This document shows, piece after piece, positions 48,412 to 57,753 of a stretch of 64,000 nt of DNA. The notes under the pieces were generated by a model that had not been told where the DNA came from, ran no database searches, and saw nothing but the letters and a program-made list of their open reading frames with translations. This DNA is from Shewanella canadensis (lineage in GTDB: Bacteria; Pseudomonadota; Gammaproteobacteria; Enterobacterales; Shewanellaceae), in the NCBI RefSeq assembly GCF_003966225.1, contig NZ_RXNU01000001.1, forward strand, positions 1 through 64,000. The letters are read 5' to 3'. Numbering within the stretch: the first letter of the stretch is position 1; each line of letters starts with the position of its first letter. The translations under genes were made by a program, and so were the position numbers.

Positions 48412-48441
48412 AAATAGGGCACTCATTCGAGTGCCCTATTT
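48412..48441. terminator. Terminator for the DUF4382 gene
   Basis: AAATAGGGCACTC and GAGTGCCCTATTT form a perfect 13-bp stem with a 4-base loop. Read on the minus strand the stem ends in five T residues, so it serves the leftward DUF4382 gene. Between it and 48275 the sequence is non-coding and unassigned. Confidence 0.88.
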
Positions 48442-48470
48442 GTTCCTCTAAACTTGAGCCCTAGTTAGTA

Positions 48471-49493
48471 TTAGATCACTGGCGGTGTAAAATCATAGAT
48501 TGACGTTGCACCTAAGATAACGACGACATTTTCAGATGTGGCTTGATGAATGAAAAATACCGGATCTGTGCTGGCACCTTGCTCAGTTTCCGGATCATCA
48601 TTATCGGCGACACAGGTAAAGCCTAATTGATAACTATCAGCTGCGATAAAGCCAAACTCATAGTTGTAACCTGTGATTGTGACTCCATCTTCTTCAAACT
48701 CCGGCTTAGCTCTTGCTGCAGCCAGTGGCGCAGTTAGAGTGGCTTCGGGTCTGAAGTCTTCCATCGCACCGATTAAGGTATCTTGAGGGTAGAGATAGAC
48801 AGCCAAGCCAAGATCGCTATAACCGGGAGAGGTACTTTCACAAGCTGTCAGAACATCGTTATGAACGCTACCTGAAATAGCGCTGACCTCAGTAATATTA
48901 ACGAGTTGTACTGAAGTGGGTTTAAGCGTCCAGTAAGCTTTATTACCATGGGGGGCCTGCAGACCTTTGGCGAGATTGAATTCGGCAACGTACCTGTTAC
49001 TATCTGCGGTAATTGTGACGGCCTTATTTAAGAATAGCCGGCCCGTGTTGGGTTCATCCGCACCCACACCACCACAGGAACCGTTACTGTTAGTGACTAA
49101 TCCCTCAATAGCATCGCCAACCTTTACATAGGAGCTAGTCTCGTCGGCGACTTCTCTATTTTCCATGTAGATACACATCTGGTACTCACCTAGAGGGACG
49201 CTTTCATCAGTCACCAAGTTGGCCACACTTTGGCCTTGGAATTCGAGTAAATCTACTTGGTTGGCGTTTCCTTCGCTGTCAGAAACATCGAATGATATTG
49301 AGCCATCTGCGCCCTTTAAGACGACTTGTTTAAAGGCTATATTGACCTTGTCGGCTAGGGCTGGATTATCCGATACACCTAGGCTAAATACTCCTGATTC
49401 GGGGAGAGGTGGAGTCGAGTTATCATCGCTACCGCCACATGCTGCAAGCAAACTCGTCAGGGTGATAGCGAGTATTGTCTTAGTGTGTTTCAT
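48471..49493 (-). CDS. DUF4382-domain lipoprotein
   Basis: This 340-residue secreted lipoprotein has a signal peptide with lipobox LAAC (about Cys19) followed by GGSDDN. The first half fits the DUF4382 pattern: VFSLGVSDNPALADKVNIAFKQVVLKG, then DLLEFQG and the PLGEYQMCIYM strand. The second half is a beta-rich domain with SGSVHNDVLTAC and a GYNYEFGFIAADSYQLGFTC segment, suggesting a carboxypeptidase-regulatory-like or similar sandwich. The function is unknown. It is convergent with the cytochrome gene and the pair may be co-regulated, but that is only inference from position. Confidence 0.75.
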   Translation of the reverse strand: MKHTKTILAITLTSLLAACGGSDDNSTPPLPESGVFSLGVSDNPALADKVNIAFKQVVLKGADGSISFDVSDSEGNANQVDLLEFQGQSVANLVTDESVPLGEYQMCIYMENREVADETSSYVKVGDAIEGLVTNSNGSCGGVGADEPNTGRLFLNKAVTITADSNRYVAEFNLAKGLQAPHGNKAYWTLKPTSVQLVNITEVSAISGSVHNDVLTACESTSPGYSDLGLAVYLYPQDTLIGAMEDFRPEATLTAPLAAARAKPEFEEDGVTITGYNYEFGFIAADSYQLGFTCVADNDDPETEQGASTDPVFFIHQATSENVVVILGATSIYDFTPPVI

Positions 49494-49851
49494 AAGTTAC
49501 CTTCGATTATGTAAACGGCAGCGGCCAGATTTTTATGGTTTCATATCTGACATTGATTATCTCCACTGCCTGAGAGATAGTATCTATTGCTATTAATCAT
49601 AGGACTAATTGAAATATTGTCTACCTTGAAGCCATGATTTTTACTGGGTTTGAGTAAGTTTTTTAGTTTTTTTATGCAGATGAATTTGCTCATTGCTTTT
49701 TAGTAGAGAAAGTGACAATTTGTTGGCTGGTGTCAATAAATTCAGCCCAATTTTGAGTGGGATTTAGTGGGGATAAATGACTGTGCCAGCAGCCGGGTAG
49801 GTGATGACACAGGTTCATTTCTAGGTGCTCTTGCCGAGCTATAGATGAGGC
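49494..49851. other. Gap between the DUF4382 and YebC-family genes
   Basis: About 360 bases with no gene or clear regulatory element. It should hold the leftward promoter of the DUF4382 gene and the 3' end of the YebC-family transcript. Confidence 0.4.
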
Positions 49852-50580
49852 TTAGTTTTCCGGAAGCTCCGCATTGTGATAGACGTTCTGTACGTCATCA
49901 CAATCTTCGAGGGCTGCCAGGAACTTCTCTAACTGCTCGACCACTTCAGGATCGGTAATGTCTGTCATGGTTTGCGGGATGAAGGTGATCTCTTCAACCA
50001 CGAATTCGACTTCAGGCATCGCTTCGTTCAATGCGGTCTTAGTCTTGTAAAACTCGGTATTCGGTGCATAGACACTGATCATGCCATCTTCGACTTCAAC
50101 ATCTGTGACGTCGACATCGGCCATCATCAACATCTCTAAAATCTCTTCTTCATCTTCACCGGGGAAAACAAAAATGGCTTGGTGTTCGAACATGTGACCG
50201 ACGGTACCCGGGCCACCCAGTTTGGCGTCATTTTTAACGAATGCCTGACGCACTTCGGTGAAGGTGCGCTTGCCGTTGTCGGTTAAGCAATCGACGATGA
50301 CCATGCAGCCACCGGGACCAAAGCCTTCGTAACGTGCAGTTTCATAATCTTCACCGCCGCCACCCTTGGCCTTTTCGATCGCACGTTCGATAACATGAGC
50401 CGGTACCTGATCTTTCTTGGCCTTGGCGATCAACTGGCGTAGTGGAAGGTTACCATCAGGATCGAAACCACCATTTTTTGCGCAAACGTAGAGCTCTTTA
50501 CCATAGCGAGAATATATTCTGGTTTTCTGCCCAGCCGTTTTTGCCATGGATTCTTTCTTGTTTTGGTATGCTCTTCCCAT
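49852..50580 (-). CDS. YebC/PmpR-family protein (YeeN-like)
   Basis: This 242-residue protein belongs to the YebC/TACO1 family, annotated as DNA-binding regulators and more recently linked to translation of difficult peptides such as polyproline. Family segments seen are [62 protein letters not shown] and GTVGHMF, and the C-terminal DVQNVYHN. The start [10 protein letters not shown] resembles YeeN-type rather than YebC (MAGHSKW) members. No partner gene is nearby. Confidence 0.9.
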   Translation of the reverse strand: MGRAYQNKKESMAKTAGQKTRIYSRYGKELYVCAKNGGFDPDGNLPLRQLIAKAKKDQVPAHVIERAIEKAKGGGGEDYETARYEGFGPGGCMVIVDCLTDNGKRTFTEVRQAFVKNDAKLGGPGTVGHMFEHQAIFVFPGEDEEEILEMLMMADVDVTDVEVEDGMISVYAPNTEFYKTKTALNEAMPEVEFVVEEITFIPQTMTDITDPEVVEQLEKFLAALEDCDDVQNVYHNAELPEN

Positions 50581-50694
50581 CTTGCTCTATCTCACTAAGC
50601 TTAAAAAATTGCCTGCAATGTTAGCAGCTTTATCATTCTTTTTGCAGAGATGAGCTTTTTAATTTAAGAATCTTTGATTTTAAGCCCGAAAAAC

Positions 50695-51624
50695 TCACTT
50701 TAACGAGACGAAGTCTGGAATATCCAGCAGGTGATTATCGGGGTTTTCGCTCATAGCTCGGTAGATAAACTCGATAAAGACGCGGTACTTCCTGGGTAGA
50801 TATGCACGCTGTGGTATGCTCATGGTGATCTTTGTCTGTGCCATGGGGAAATCTTCCAGAAGCGGAATTAGCAGATGCTTATCTATGGCTTGCTGGGCTA
50901 TCAAGGTTGGTACCGAGGTGATCCCCAACCCCTCTATGGCTGCCTCTCTGGCAAGGGTAACATTATTCACGGTGAGCTGAGCTTCGGGCTCTACGGTGAT
51001 CCACTCTTTCCCGTCGAAGAGAGTCCAACTGCCGTCAATATGTGCCGACTCTAACTTGACCGCCTTATGATTATTGAGGTCTTGTGGGGTTTGTGGTGTG
51101 CCGTATTGTGCCAGATACTCAGGGCTCGCCATTAAGGTCTTACTTGTATTGAGTAGGGAGTAGGTCTGCAGGCGGGTGTCGGAGCTGCTGGTGATTTGAA
51201 ACAGGACATCTACGCCCTCTTCAATGACATCTACCTTTCGGTTACTCAGCTCGGCTTCGATGGAGATATCCGGGTATTTTTTTAAAAATCGAGCAAAGAT
51301 CCTGCCAAAAAAAAGCTGGCCCATCTCGATAGGGCAGACAATTTTCAGTTTCCCCTTGATCAGCTGTTGACTGGCACTGAGTTGATCCTCGGCATTTTTC
51401 AGATCGATCAGAATATGATGAACCCGATTGTAATAGGCTGAGCCTGCTTCGGTGAGTTTTAGCGATCGGGTGGTACGAAACAGGAGTTGAACACCGGCAT
51501 CGGCCTCTAACTCGGCAATTTTTCGGCTAACCGTAGCCTTAGTTAACCCTAAAGCTTTTGCTGCCCCGGTAAAACTGCCTTGTTCGACGACCTGAGCAAA
51601 CATCTGTACGCGATTAAGATCCAT
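50695..51624 (-). CDS. LysR-family transcriptional regulator
   Basis: The 309-residue chain has the LysR winged helix (residues 1-60; MDLNRVQMFAQVVEQGSFTGAAKALGLTKATVSRKIAELE) and a periplasmic-binding-like effector domain (about 90-295). It is divergent from the efflux pair emrA/emrB-like with 97 bases between, the usual arrangement for a regulator controlling its neighbours. The effector is unknown. The subgroup resembles AaeR/DsdC-like regulators of efflux pumps, but I cannot place it firmly. Confidence 0.9.
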   Translation of the reverse strand: MDLNRVQMFAQVVEQGSFTGAAKALGLTKATVSRKIAELEADAGVQLLFRTTRSLKLTEAGSAYYNRVHHILIDLKNAEDQLSASQQLIKGKLKIVCPIEMGQLFFGRIFARFLKKYPDISIEAELSNRKVDVIEEGVDVLFQITSSSDTRLQTYSLLNTSKTLMASPEYLAQYGTPQTPQDLNNHKAVKLESAHIDGSWTLFDGKEWITVEPEAQLTVNNVTLAREAAIEGLGITSVPTLIAQQAIDKHLLIPLLEDFPMAQTKITMSIPQRAYLPRKYRVFIEFIYRAMSENPDNHLLDIPDFVSLK

Positions 51625-51721
51625 GATTGTTACACCTGTGAAACAGTAGGTTGATTTTTAACTATCTAATAAACTAAAGGAGACAGTAGTAGACTATAGG
51701 GCTCTAATCAAGGAGTCATGT

Positions 51722-52780
51722 ATGTCCAAGAGTAAATTATTCATTGCGGTGCCACTGATATTTGCAGCCTTAGCTGGTGGTGCTTATTACTGGTGGACGC
51801 AAGTTCGTTTCTTCGAGTCGACCGATAATGCCTATGTTGAAGCGGATATCTCTCATATCAGCGTCAAGGTTCCCGGCTACGTGGTGATGACAGACATCAC
51901 CGATAACCAGCATGTCAAAGCAGGCCAGTTGCTGGCACAGTTAGAAGATAATCAGTATGAAGCTAAGTTAGCCCAGAGTCAGGCCGAGCTCGATAGCTCA
52001 CAAGCAGAGTTGCAAACCCTTTCCGCTAAAGTAGAGCTGCAACACGCACTGATCGCTCAGGCTCAGGCGGGAGTCGCAGCAGCAGGTTCGGATCGGTTGC
52101 GATCGGAGCAACAGTTGCGCCGATCTAAGAAGCTAAAAGAGAAGAATTACAGCTCTCAGGATGACGTGGATCAGATGCAAGCGAGTTTCGGGTCTTCTGT
52201 CGCCCATCTTGATGAAGCTAATGCGGCCTTGGTTGCAAAGCAACGAGAGCTTGCAGTATTTAATGCGCAACTGTTACAGGCCGATGCGAATGTCGTGAAG
52301 GCTAAGGCGGGTTTAGAGCTTGCCAAAATCCAGTTAGCAGATACACAGGTCAGGGCGCCATTTTCTGGCGTGATAGGTAAGCGTGGGGCCCTGAAGGGGC
52401 AATACGTTCAGCCAGGACAGGCGCTCTACAGTTTGGTACCGGACGGGGCTGTTTGGATCACGGCCAACTTCAAAGAGACTCAGATCCAACATATGCAGCC
52501 CGGCCAGTCGGTTCAGGTCAATCTCGATGCGTTTCCCGACAAAACCTTTGCAGGTGTTATCGATAGCCTTTCGCCGGCTTCCGGTGCCAAATTTAGTCTG
52601 TTACCCGCGGAAAATGCGACGGGGAATTTTACCAAGATTGTTCAGCGTATTCCGGTGAGGATCCGCCTGGAACTCGGTGAGGAACGGGAGAGACTCGTTC
52701 CAGGCTTGAGTGCGATCGTTAAGGTCGATACCACAACATTGTCATTAGATAGCGCACTTGCTGCTAACATCGGTCATTAA
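51722..52780 (+). CDS. HlyD-family membrane fusion protein of an efflux pump (EmrA-like)
   Basis: This 352-residue periplasmic adaptor has an N-terminal transmembrane anchor (about 5-26), a lipoyl/biotinyl-like half (FFESTDNAYVEADISHISVKVPGYV), a long coiled-coil hairpin (about 75-190) and a second lipoyl half with RAPFSGVIGKRGALKGQYVQPGQ. AGGAG precedes the ATG. It lies 3 bases before the MFS gene and would link that inner-membrane pump to an outer-membrane channel not encoded here. Control by the divergent LysR gene is likely. Confidence 0.92.
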   Translation: MSKSKLFIAVPLIFAALAGGAYYWWTQVRFFESTDNAYVEADISHISVKVPGYVVMTDITDNQHVKAGQLLAQLEDNQYEAKLAQSQAELDSSQAELQTLSAKVELQHALIAQAQAGVAAAGSDRLRSEQQLRRSKKLKEKNYSSQDDVDQMQASFGSSVAHLDEANAALVAKQRELAVFNAQLLQADANVVKAKAGLELAKIQLADTQVRAPFSGVIGKRGALKGQYVQPGQALYSLVPDGAVWITANFKETQIQHMQPGQSVQVNLDAFPDKTFAGVIDSLSPASGAKFSLLPAENATGNFTKIVQRIPVRIRLELGEERERLVPGLSAIVKVDTTTLSLDSALAANIGH

Positions 52781-52783
52781 GAG

Positions 52784-54376
52784 ATGAGTGCTATCGTCAA
52801 TGGGGAAGTGAATGGCGCTGTTAGTCTCTCTATTGAGACAAAGCCACAGGGTTATGAGCGTGGTAGTCGCCGAGCATGGATCGCAGTATTTGGCGGGCTG
52901 ATTGGTGCATTTATGGCGATTCTGGATATTCAGATCACCAATGCTTCGATGAAAGAGATCCAGGGGAGTCTGGGCGCTACCCTCGAGGAGGGGTCATGGA
53001 TAGCGACGGCTTATCTGGTCGCAGAGATGATAGCAATTCCTCTGTCCGGTTGGCTGAGTCAGGGCTTGTCGGTGAGACGCTATCTGTTATGGACGACTTC
53101 GGCCTTTATCTTTGCTTCCTTATTATGTTCAATCTCGTGGAATTTAGAGTCGATGATCGCGTTTCGCGCGATGCAGGGCTTCTTCGGTGGCGCGCTTATT
53201 CCCTTGGCATTTCGTTTAATACTCGAATTTCTTCCCGATGAAAAACGCGCTGTGGGGATGGCCCTGTTTGGGATCACAGCCACTTTTGCTCCATCGATCG
53301 GGCCCACGTTAGGAGGTTGGTTAACCGAGCAGTTTAGTTGGCATTACCTGTTTTACATCAATGTTCCACCTGGGCTTATCGTTATGGCGATGCTGGCCTA
53401 TGGCTTAGAGAAAAAGCCCGTTATTTGGGAAAAATTAAGGAATGTGGACCTGTCAGGTATCATCACCATGGCCATAGGAATGGGCTGCTTAGAGGTGGTG
53501 CTTGAGGAGGGCAACCGTAAAGATTGGTTTGGATCTGATCTCATTCAATATCTGTCGATTATTGCGGTGATAAACATAGGTTTGTTTATCTATATTCAGC
53601 TCAAGAAGAGTGAGCCTCTGGTCAATCTAAGGTTGCTGGGGCAGAGGGATTTTGCTCTCTCTACAATGGCCTATTTTTTATTGGGGATGGCTCTGTTTGG
53701 TGCTATCTATATGATCCCTCTCTACCTGTCACAGATCCATGATTATAGCCCTCTCGAAATTGGTGAGGTGATTATGTGGATGGGGTTCCCACAGCTACTG
53801 GTTCTGCCGTTTGTGCCTAAATTGATGGAACGTTTCGATGGCCGTTATCTGGCGGCGTTTGGTTTCTTGATGTTTTCGCTAAGTTATTACATGAATAGTC
53901 ATATGACCGCCGATTATGCCGGCGATCAGATGATTTCATCACAAATCGTGCGTGCACTGGGGCAGCCCTTTATTCTGGTACCTATCGGCATCATCGCGAC
54001 TATGCATATTAAGCCCCATGAGAATGCATCGGCATCGACGGTGCTCAATGTGATGCGTAATTTAGGTGGTGCATGTGGTATCGCCTTAGTGTCCACCCTG
54101 ACCGATAACCTCTCCAGGGAGCATCTGGCTCATATTAAAGAGACCCTGCCGGCCGTGAGCCCGATAGCTAATGATTATCTGATGCAGACGGCGAATGTTT
54201 TCATTCAGGCGGGGTCTGACCCTGTTACCGCTGCGGCGCAAGCCAATGCACTCTTGGGACAGACTATGACGCAGCAGGCCTATATCAGTGCCTATAACGA
54301 TGTCTTTTTTATTATCTCATGCTTATTGCTCATCGCCGTTGCCGCAGTGCTCTCGATAAGGAAACGCAGCGATTAA
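52784..54376 (+). CDS. DHA2-family MFS multidrug exporter (EmrB-like)
   Basis: This 530-residue proton-driven exporter shows about 14 transmembrane segments. DHA2 motifs are seen: the first helix with AVFGGLIGAFMAILDIQITNAS, GSWIATAYLVAEMI, and the motif C-like segment GITATFAPSIGPTLGGWLTE. It follows the adaptor by 3 bases, so the two form one transcriptional and functional unit. Substrates are unknown; EmrB relatives export hydrophobic or weakly acidic toxicants. Confidence 0.92.
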   Translation: MSAIVNGEVNGAVSLSIETKPQGYERGSRRAWIAVFGGLIGAFMAILDIQITNASMKEIQGSLGATLEEGSWIATAYLVAEMIAIPLSGWLSQGLSVRRYLLWTTSAFIFASLLCSISWNLESMIAFRAMQGFFGGALIPLAFRLILEFLPDEKRAVGMALFGITATFAPSIGPTLGGWLTEQFSWHYLFYINVPPGLIVMAMLAYGLEKKPVIWEKLRNVDLSGIITMAIGMGCLEVVLEEGNRKDWFGSDLIQYLSIIAVINIGLFIYIQLKKSEPLVNLRLLGQRDFALSTMAYFLLGMALFGAIYMIPLYLSQIHDYSPLEIGEVIMWMGFPQLLVLPFVPKLMERFDGRYLAAFGFLMFSLSYYMNSHMTADYAGDQMISSQIVRALGQPFILVPIGIIATMHIKPHENASASTVLNVMRNLGGACGIALVSTLTDNLSREHLAHIKETLPAVSPIANDYLMQTANVFIQAGSDPVTAAAQANALLGQTMTQQAYISAYNDVFFIISCLLLIAVAAVLSIRKRSD

Positions 54377-54502
54377 TAGCCGGGTCATTTAAGTCTATAT
54401 CGCCAGTTATCTGACGAACTCCGGCGTTCTGAATCCCCCTTTTGGTATGGCGGTGTTACACTGATTTTTTATACTGTTTAATAGACTAATCGGGGAGATG
54501 GT

Positions 54503-54970
54503 ATGCAGTGGAGCGTTCTGACATTTAATGAGCTTTCGGTAGATGAGTTGTATGAGTCATTAAAGCTTAGGGTCGATATTTTTGTGGTTGAGCAAAACTG
54601 CCCCTATCCGGAATTAGATGAAAAAGACCGCCATAGTGAAACTCGTCACCTGCTTGGGCGAAATGAAGCGGGAGAGATTGTGGCTTATGCTCGATTACTC
54701 GCACCCGGAGTCAGCTATGCCGATGCCAGTATCGGACGTGTTGTGGTAGCCGAGCAGGCCAGAGGCGGCGGAGTCGCCCATTCATTGATGACAGAGGCTA
54801 TCAGGCTGACAAAGAGATATTGGCCCGATCAAAATATTCAATTAGGCGGACAGGAATACCTCAAGGCATTCTATCAAAAGCTGGGCTTTGAACCTGTTTC
54901 TGAAGTTTATCTGGAAGATGGGATCCCGCATCTGGATATGTTATACCAATCTGGTGAAGCTGATATTTAA
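54503..54970 (+). CDS. elaA: GNAT-family acetyltransferase ElaA
   Basis: The 155-residue protein aligns with E. coli ElaA through ELSVDELYESLKLRVDIFVVEQNCPY, the acetyl-CoA pyrophosphate-binding loop IGRVVVAEQARGGGVAHSLM (RGGGVA as the P-loop) and the C-terminal FYQKLGFEPVSEVYLEDGIPHLDM. It would acetylate a small molecule or protein using acetyl-CoA; no substrate is established for the family. It stands alone, 126 bases after the efflux operon and with its own good ribosome site (GGGGAGATGGTATG). Confidence 0.92.
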   Translation: MQWSVLTFNELSVDELYESLKLRVDIFVVEQNCPYPELDEKDRHSETRHLLGRNEAGEIVAYARLLAPGVSYADASIGRVVVAEQARGGGVAHSLMTEAIRLTKRYWPDQNIQLGGQEYLKAFYQKLGFEPVSEVYLEDGIPHLDMLYQSGEADI

Positions 54971-55055
54971 TATACGTTTTCGAGAGAGCAGAATAAATAA
55001 AAGGAGCACTTTTCAGCGCTCCTCTCTGAGTAATAATCTAACAACTTCGTTGAGA

Positions 55056-55301
55056 TTAATCCCTTAGTTGGATATCTGTCTTGTAATCCACTTCACCATG
55101 AGAACTGATCGTTGCCAGATGATTTTGTTGAGAGATCACAGCCAAAGGTCCAGAATGCATATGGCGAACAAACAACAGCCGATAGCCAAATCGGTGCAGG
55201 TTATAGAGAGCAATTTTTTGCTCTGCAGTCATAGAGTCCCAATGAAGGTCATGATGCAGATCAGTCTCTCTTCTGTCTTTCAGTTGTTGTGCTATTTGCA
55301 T
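55056..55301 (-). CDS. Small hypothetical protein
   Basis: This 81-residue minus-strand frame has natural composition, with an amphipathic helix (QQLKDRRETDLHHDLHWDSMTAEQKIALYNLHRFGYRL) followed by short strands (LLFVRH, PLAVISQQ, HLATISSHGEVDY). I do not recognise a family. The ribosome site is weak. The competing plus-strand frame over the same DNA has a poorer composition. A conserved small Shewanella protein is plausible, but this is inferred. Confidence 0.6.
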   Translation of the reverse strand: MQIAQQLKDRRETDLHHDLHWDSMTAEQKIALYNLHRFGYRLLFVRHMHSGPLAVISQQNHLATISSHGEVDYKTDIQLRD

Positions 55302-55518
55302 AATTATTATCTTTACGTATGCAGGCCGATGCGCCTGTTTTCTTCACTGCCCAGATGGGGAATGTGAGTTTGCCAAATTTGTACAAACTCAGAATGGATG
55401 CACTTTAGCAAAAAATACTGAATAAAAATTGAACTAGATCAAATTCTACTCATTTGTGAGTAGTAGATGTGAAAACATGAGAACTTGTTCACAATTCATC
55501 GTTTTTTTCTTTATTAGT
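55302..55518. other. Non-coding region upstream of the 71-bp repeats
   Basis: About 215 bases, AT-rich, with the leftward promoter of the small gene at 55056-55301 and likely the rightward promoter of the radical SAM gene. No clear boxes are called. Confidence 0.4.
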
Positions 55519-55747
55519 GAGTGTTAACCTTTGAATCAGGTTGAAACTTATCTGTTTATGGCTGTGGATATTGCGTGTTCTTTTTTAGGGAGTGTTAGCC
55601 TTTGAACCAGGTTGAAACTTATCTGTTTATGGCTGTGGATATAGCGTGTTCTTTTTTAGGGAGTGTTAGCCTTTGAACCAGGTTGAAACTTATCTGTTTA
55701 TGTCTGTGGATATTGCGTGTTCTTTTTTAGGGAGTGTTAGCCTTTGA
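55519..55747 (+). repeat. 71-bp tandem repeat with translated mini-frames, three copies plus partial
   Basis: Units start at 55519, 55590 and 55661, and a fourth, partial unit at 55732 runs into the radical SAM gene. Units differ at few positions. In units 2 and 3 and in the partial unit, AGGGAG sits 9 bases before a TTG (copy 1: AGTGAG). Each TTG opens a 24-codon frame whose TGA overlaps the next TTG (TTGA). The last TTG, at 55744, is the start of the radical SAM gene. The three peptides are nearly identical (NQVETYLFM... then a hydrophobic end), with one Ala/Ser change and otherwise silent differences. Confidence 0.9.
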
Positions 55748-56625
55748 ACTATATTGAGCCTCTGTTTCGTCCCCCATCGGAATGGAAGTCACTTATTCTG
55801 CAGGTGACTAACGGTTGTAGCTGGAATCGTTGCACCTTTTGTGACATGTATACCGCGCCGCAGAAACGCTTTAGGGCGCAGAAGCTGGATAAGATTGCTG
55901 CGGATATTATTGCGGTTGCAGAAACTGGTCGCTCGGTTCATCGGGTGTTTCTCGCCGATGGCGATGCGATGATCCTGCCCTTCGACAGACTAGAGGCCAT
56001 CTGTTTGTTGATCCGTGAGCACCTGCCCGACGTCACCCGGATCAGTAGTTACTGCCTGCCAAGAAATCTTAAGAATAAGACCACTGAAGAGTTGTCCCGG
56101 TTGAAGGCGCTGGGTTTATCCTTGCTCTATATCGGTTGCGAGAGTGGTGATGATGAGGTGCTGCGCCGTATTGAAAAAGGTGAAAGTTTTGACTCGTCAC
56201 TCGCGGCACTGAAAAAGATAAAAGCGGCAGGGATTAAATCTTCGGTGATGATTTTAAATGGACTCGGCGGCACCGAATTATCAACGCAACATGCCATCAA
56301 CTCGGCTAAGTTAATGAATGCGGCTCAGCCAGAGTACCTCTCAACCTTGGTGGTCACACTGCCTCTGGGGACAGAGCGTATGGATGCGAGCTACGATGGG
56401 CATTTTCAGCTGCCGGATCAACATGGTTTATTCGTCGAGATGCTCACCCTGTTGAGGCACCTTGAGCTGGATAAAACGATTTTTCGCTCGGACCACGCTT
56501 CAAATTACCTCGTGTTGAAAGGGACCTTAGGTAAAGACAAGGACAGATTGGTTGCAGAAGTGGAGCAGGCCATGACTAAGCCGCAGCTGAGCGGCTTAAG
56601 GCAGGAGTGGCAGCGGGGGCTTTAG
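55744..56625 (+). CDS. Radical SAM protein
   Basis: The 293-residue protein has the radical SAM cluster-binding Cys25, Cys30 and Cys33 (GCSWNRCTFCDMY), i.e. CX4CX2C, which is common in this subgroup with GC-X2-N-(R/K)-C-X-FC motifs. A TIM-barrel pattern follows, with FLADGDAM, SSYCLPRN, LYIGCESGDDEVL and the SAM-binding SSVMILNGLGG. The start must be the TTG at 55744: a TAG lies two codons upstream in frame and the next ATG (residue 35) is past the cysteines. Substrate unknown. The gene is preceded by a tandem repeat that overlaps its start codon. Confidence 0.88.
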   Translation: MNYIEPLFRPPSEWKSLILQVTNGCSWNRCTFCDMYTAPQKRFRAQKLDKIAADIIAVAETGRSVHRVFLADGDAMILPFDRLEAICLLIREHLPDVTRISSYCLPRNLKNKTTEELSRLKALGLSLLYIGCESGDDEVLRRIEKGESFDSSLAALKKIKAAGIKSSVMILNGLGGTELSTQHAINSAKLMNAAQPEYLSTLVVTLPLGTERMDASYDGHFQLPDQHGLFVEMLTLLRHLELDKTIFRSDHASNYLVLKGTLGKDKDRLVAEVEQAMTKPQLSGLRQEWQRGL

Positions 56626-56637
56626 TCCTCACTGTAA

Positions 56638-56665
56638 ATCTTGCCCTGAACTCTTAGGGCAAGAT
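56638..56665. terminator. Hairpin between convergent genes
   Basis: ATCTTGCCCT and AGGGCAAGAT pair around an 8-base loop in the gap between the radical SAM and MscS genes. No T-run follows on either strand, so termination is uncertain. Confidence 0.5.
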
Positions 56666-56686
56666 CCAGCGAAAAAACAGAATTAG

Positions 56687-57520
56687 TTATCTCTCTATAT
56701 GAACTTCTCTTACCGGGCATGGGATCTCGATTCCGGCCGCGTGAAGCGCCTTATATATGGCTAAGTTAGTTTGGTATTTATTTTGGTAATAGCGTTCGGT
56801 GGGGACCCAATACCGAATACCGATTTCAATGCCGATGCTGTTAAAACCGTTAATACCTATATGAGCAGGCTTGTCTTGATTAACTTGAGGGCTATCAGCC
56901 AGTATTTTTCTGGCGAGTTCGATAACGGCTTCGGGCTCTGATTGATAGTTAATGTTGAATTTGGTCTCTACCAGCTTATTTGCAAAGGAGTTATGCAGTA
57001 TCTCTCCGACAATATGTTTATTGGGAATACTGATCTGCTCTCCCTCCTCGTTAGTCAGCACCGTCAAACCCAGGTGGATATCTTGTACTACACCGGTGAC
57101 CTCTTTAACTGTGATGGTATTACCGATAATAAAGGGACGGGTCACTATGATGGTAATGCCGGCGGCATAGTTAGAGAGCATCCCTTGAATAGCGAGCCCG
57201 GCACCCAATGAGGCCGCACCAATGGCTGCAATCATAGGGGTGACGCTTATCCCCAGTTTTCCCAGTGCAATGATGGCGACCATGACAACGATAATAATGC
57301 GTACTAAGTTGCTGACAAAATTGCTTAGGGTTATGTCGATATTGTGTTTTTCGAACTGTCTTGTGACTAGTTTAGCGACCTTGGAGGCGAGCCATAGGCC
57401 GATAATAAAAATCAGTAGTGCACCCACAAGGCGAAAACTGTATTGAACCAAAAACTCAGTGATCAGCGTATAGACGTTTTGCAGTTGCTCAAGCTCTTGC
57501 GCTAATTGATCTTCCTTCAT
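56687..57520 (-). CDS. mscS: Small-conductance mechanosensitive channel (MscS family)
   Basis: The 277-residue protein has three N-terminal transmembrane helices; TM3 is the glycine/alanine-rich pore helix (AIGAASLGAGLAIQGMLSNYAAGI), characteristic of MscS, followed by the beta domain (IIVTRPFIIGNTITV, QDIHLGLTVL) and a C-terminal alpha/beta domain. It opens under membrane tension and protects against osmotic downshock. Its length matches E. coli MscS (286). It is transcribed alone. Confidence 0.93.
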   Translation of the reverse strand: MKEDQLAQELEQLQNVYTLITEFLVQYSFRLVGALLIFIIGLWLASKVAKLVTRQFEKHNIDITLSNFVSNLVRIIIVVMVAIIALGKLGISVTPMIAAIGAASLGAGLAIQGMLSNYAAGITIIVTRPFIIGNTITVKEVTGVVQDIHLGLTVLTNEEGEQISIPNKHIVGEILHNSFANKLVETKFNINYQSEPEAVIELARKILADSPQVNQDKPAHIGINGFNSIGIEIGIRYWVPTERYYQNKYQTNLAIYKALHAAGIEIPCPVREVHIER

Positions 57521-57753
57521 GGTATTGACCTTTAAATAACATCACTTTAATAGTGAACAACCTGAAATTAGGTTAAATAGATTACTGAATTTTAGATACA
57601 TTATGTAGTCATTTTGATGCTGCTTTCTCGTGTTCATTGGTTAGCCTTGATACTGGGTGAAGTGGATCATGAATTACCCATAATTTTAATGTGGTTTTAA
57701 GCAGACTAAGTTACTGTTTAGAATGAACTCAAGACCTAGCTAGGAATAAAAGC

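Noticed and set aside
55519..55747. CRISPR array
   Set aside because: Units are directly adjacent with no spacers, and the period (71 bases) is not divided into repeat and variable parts.
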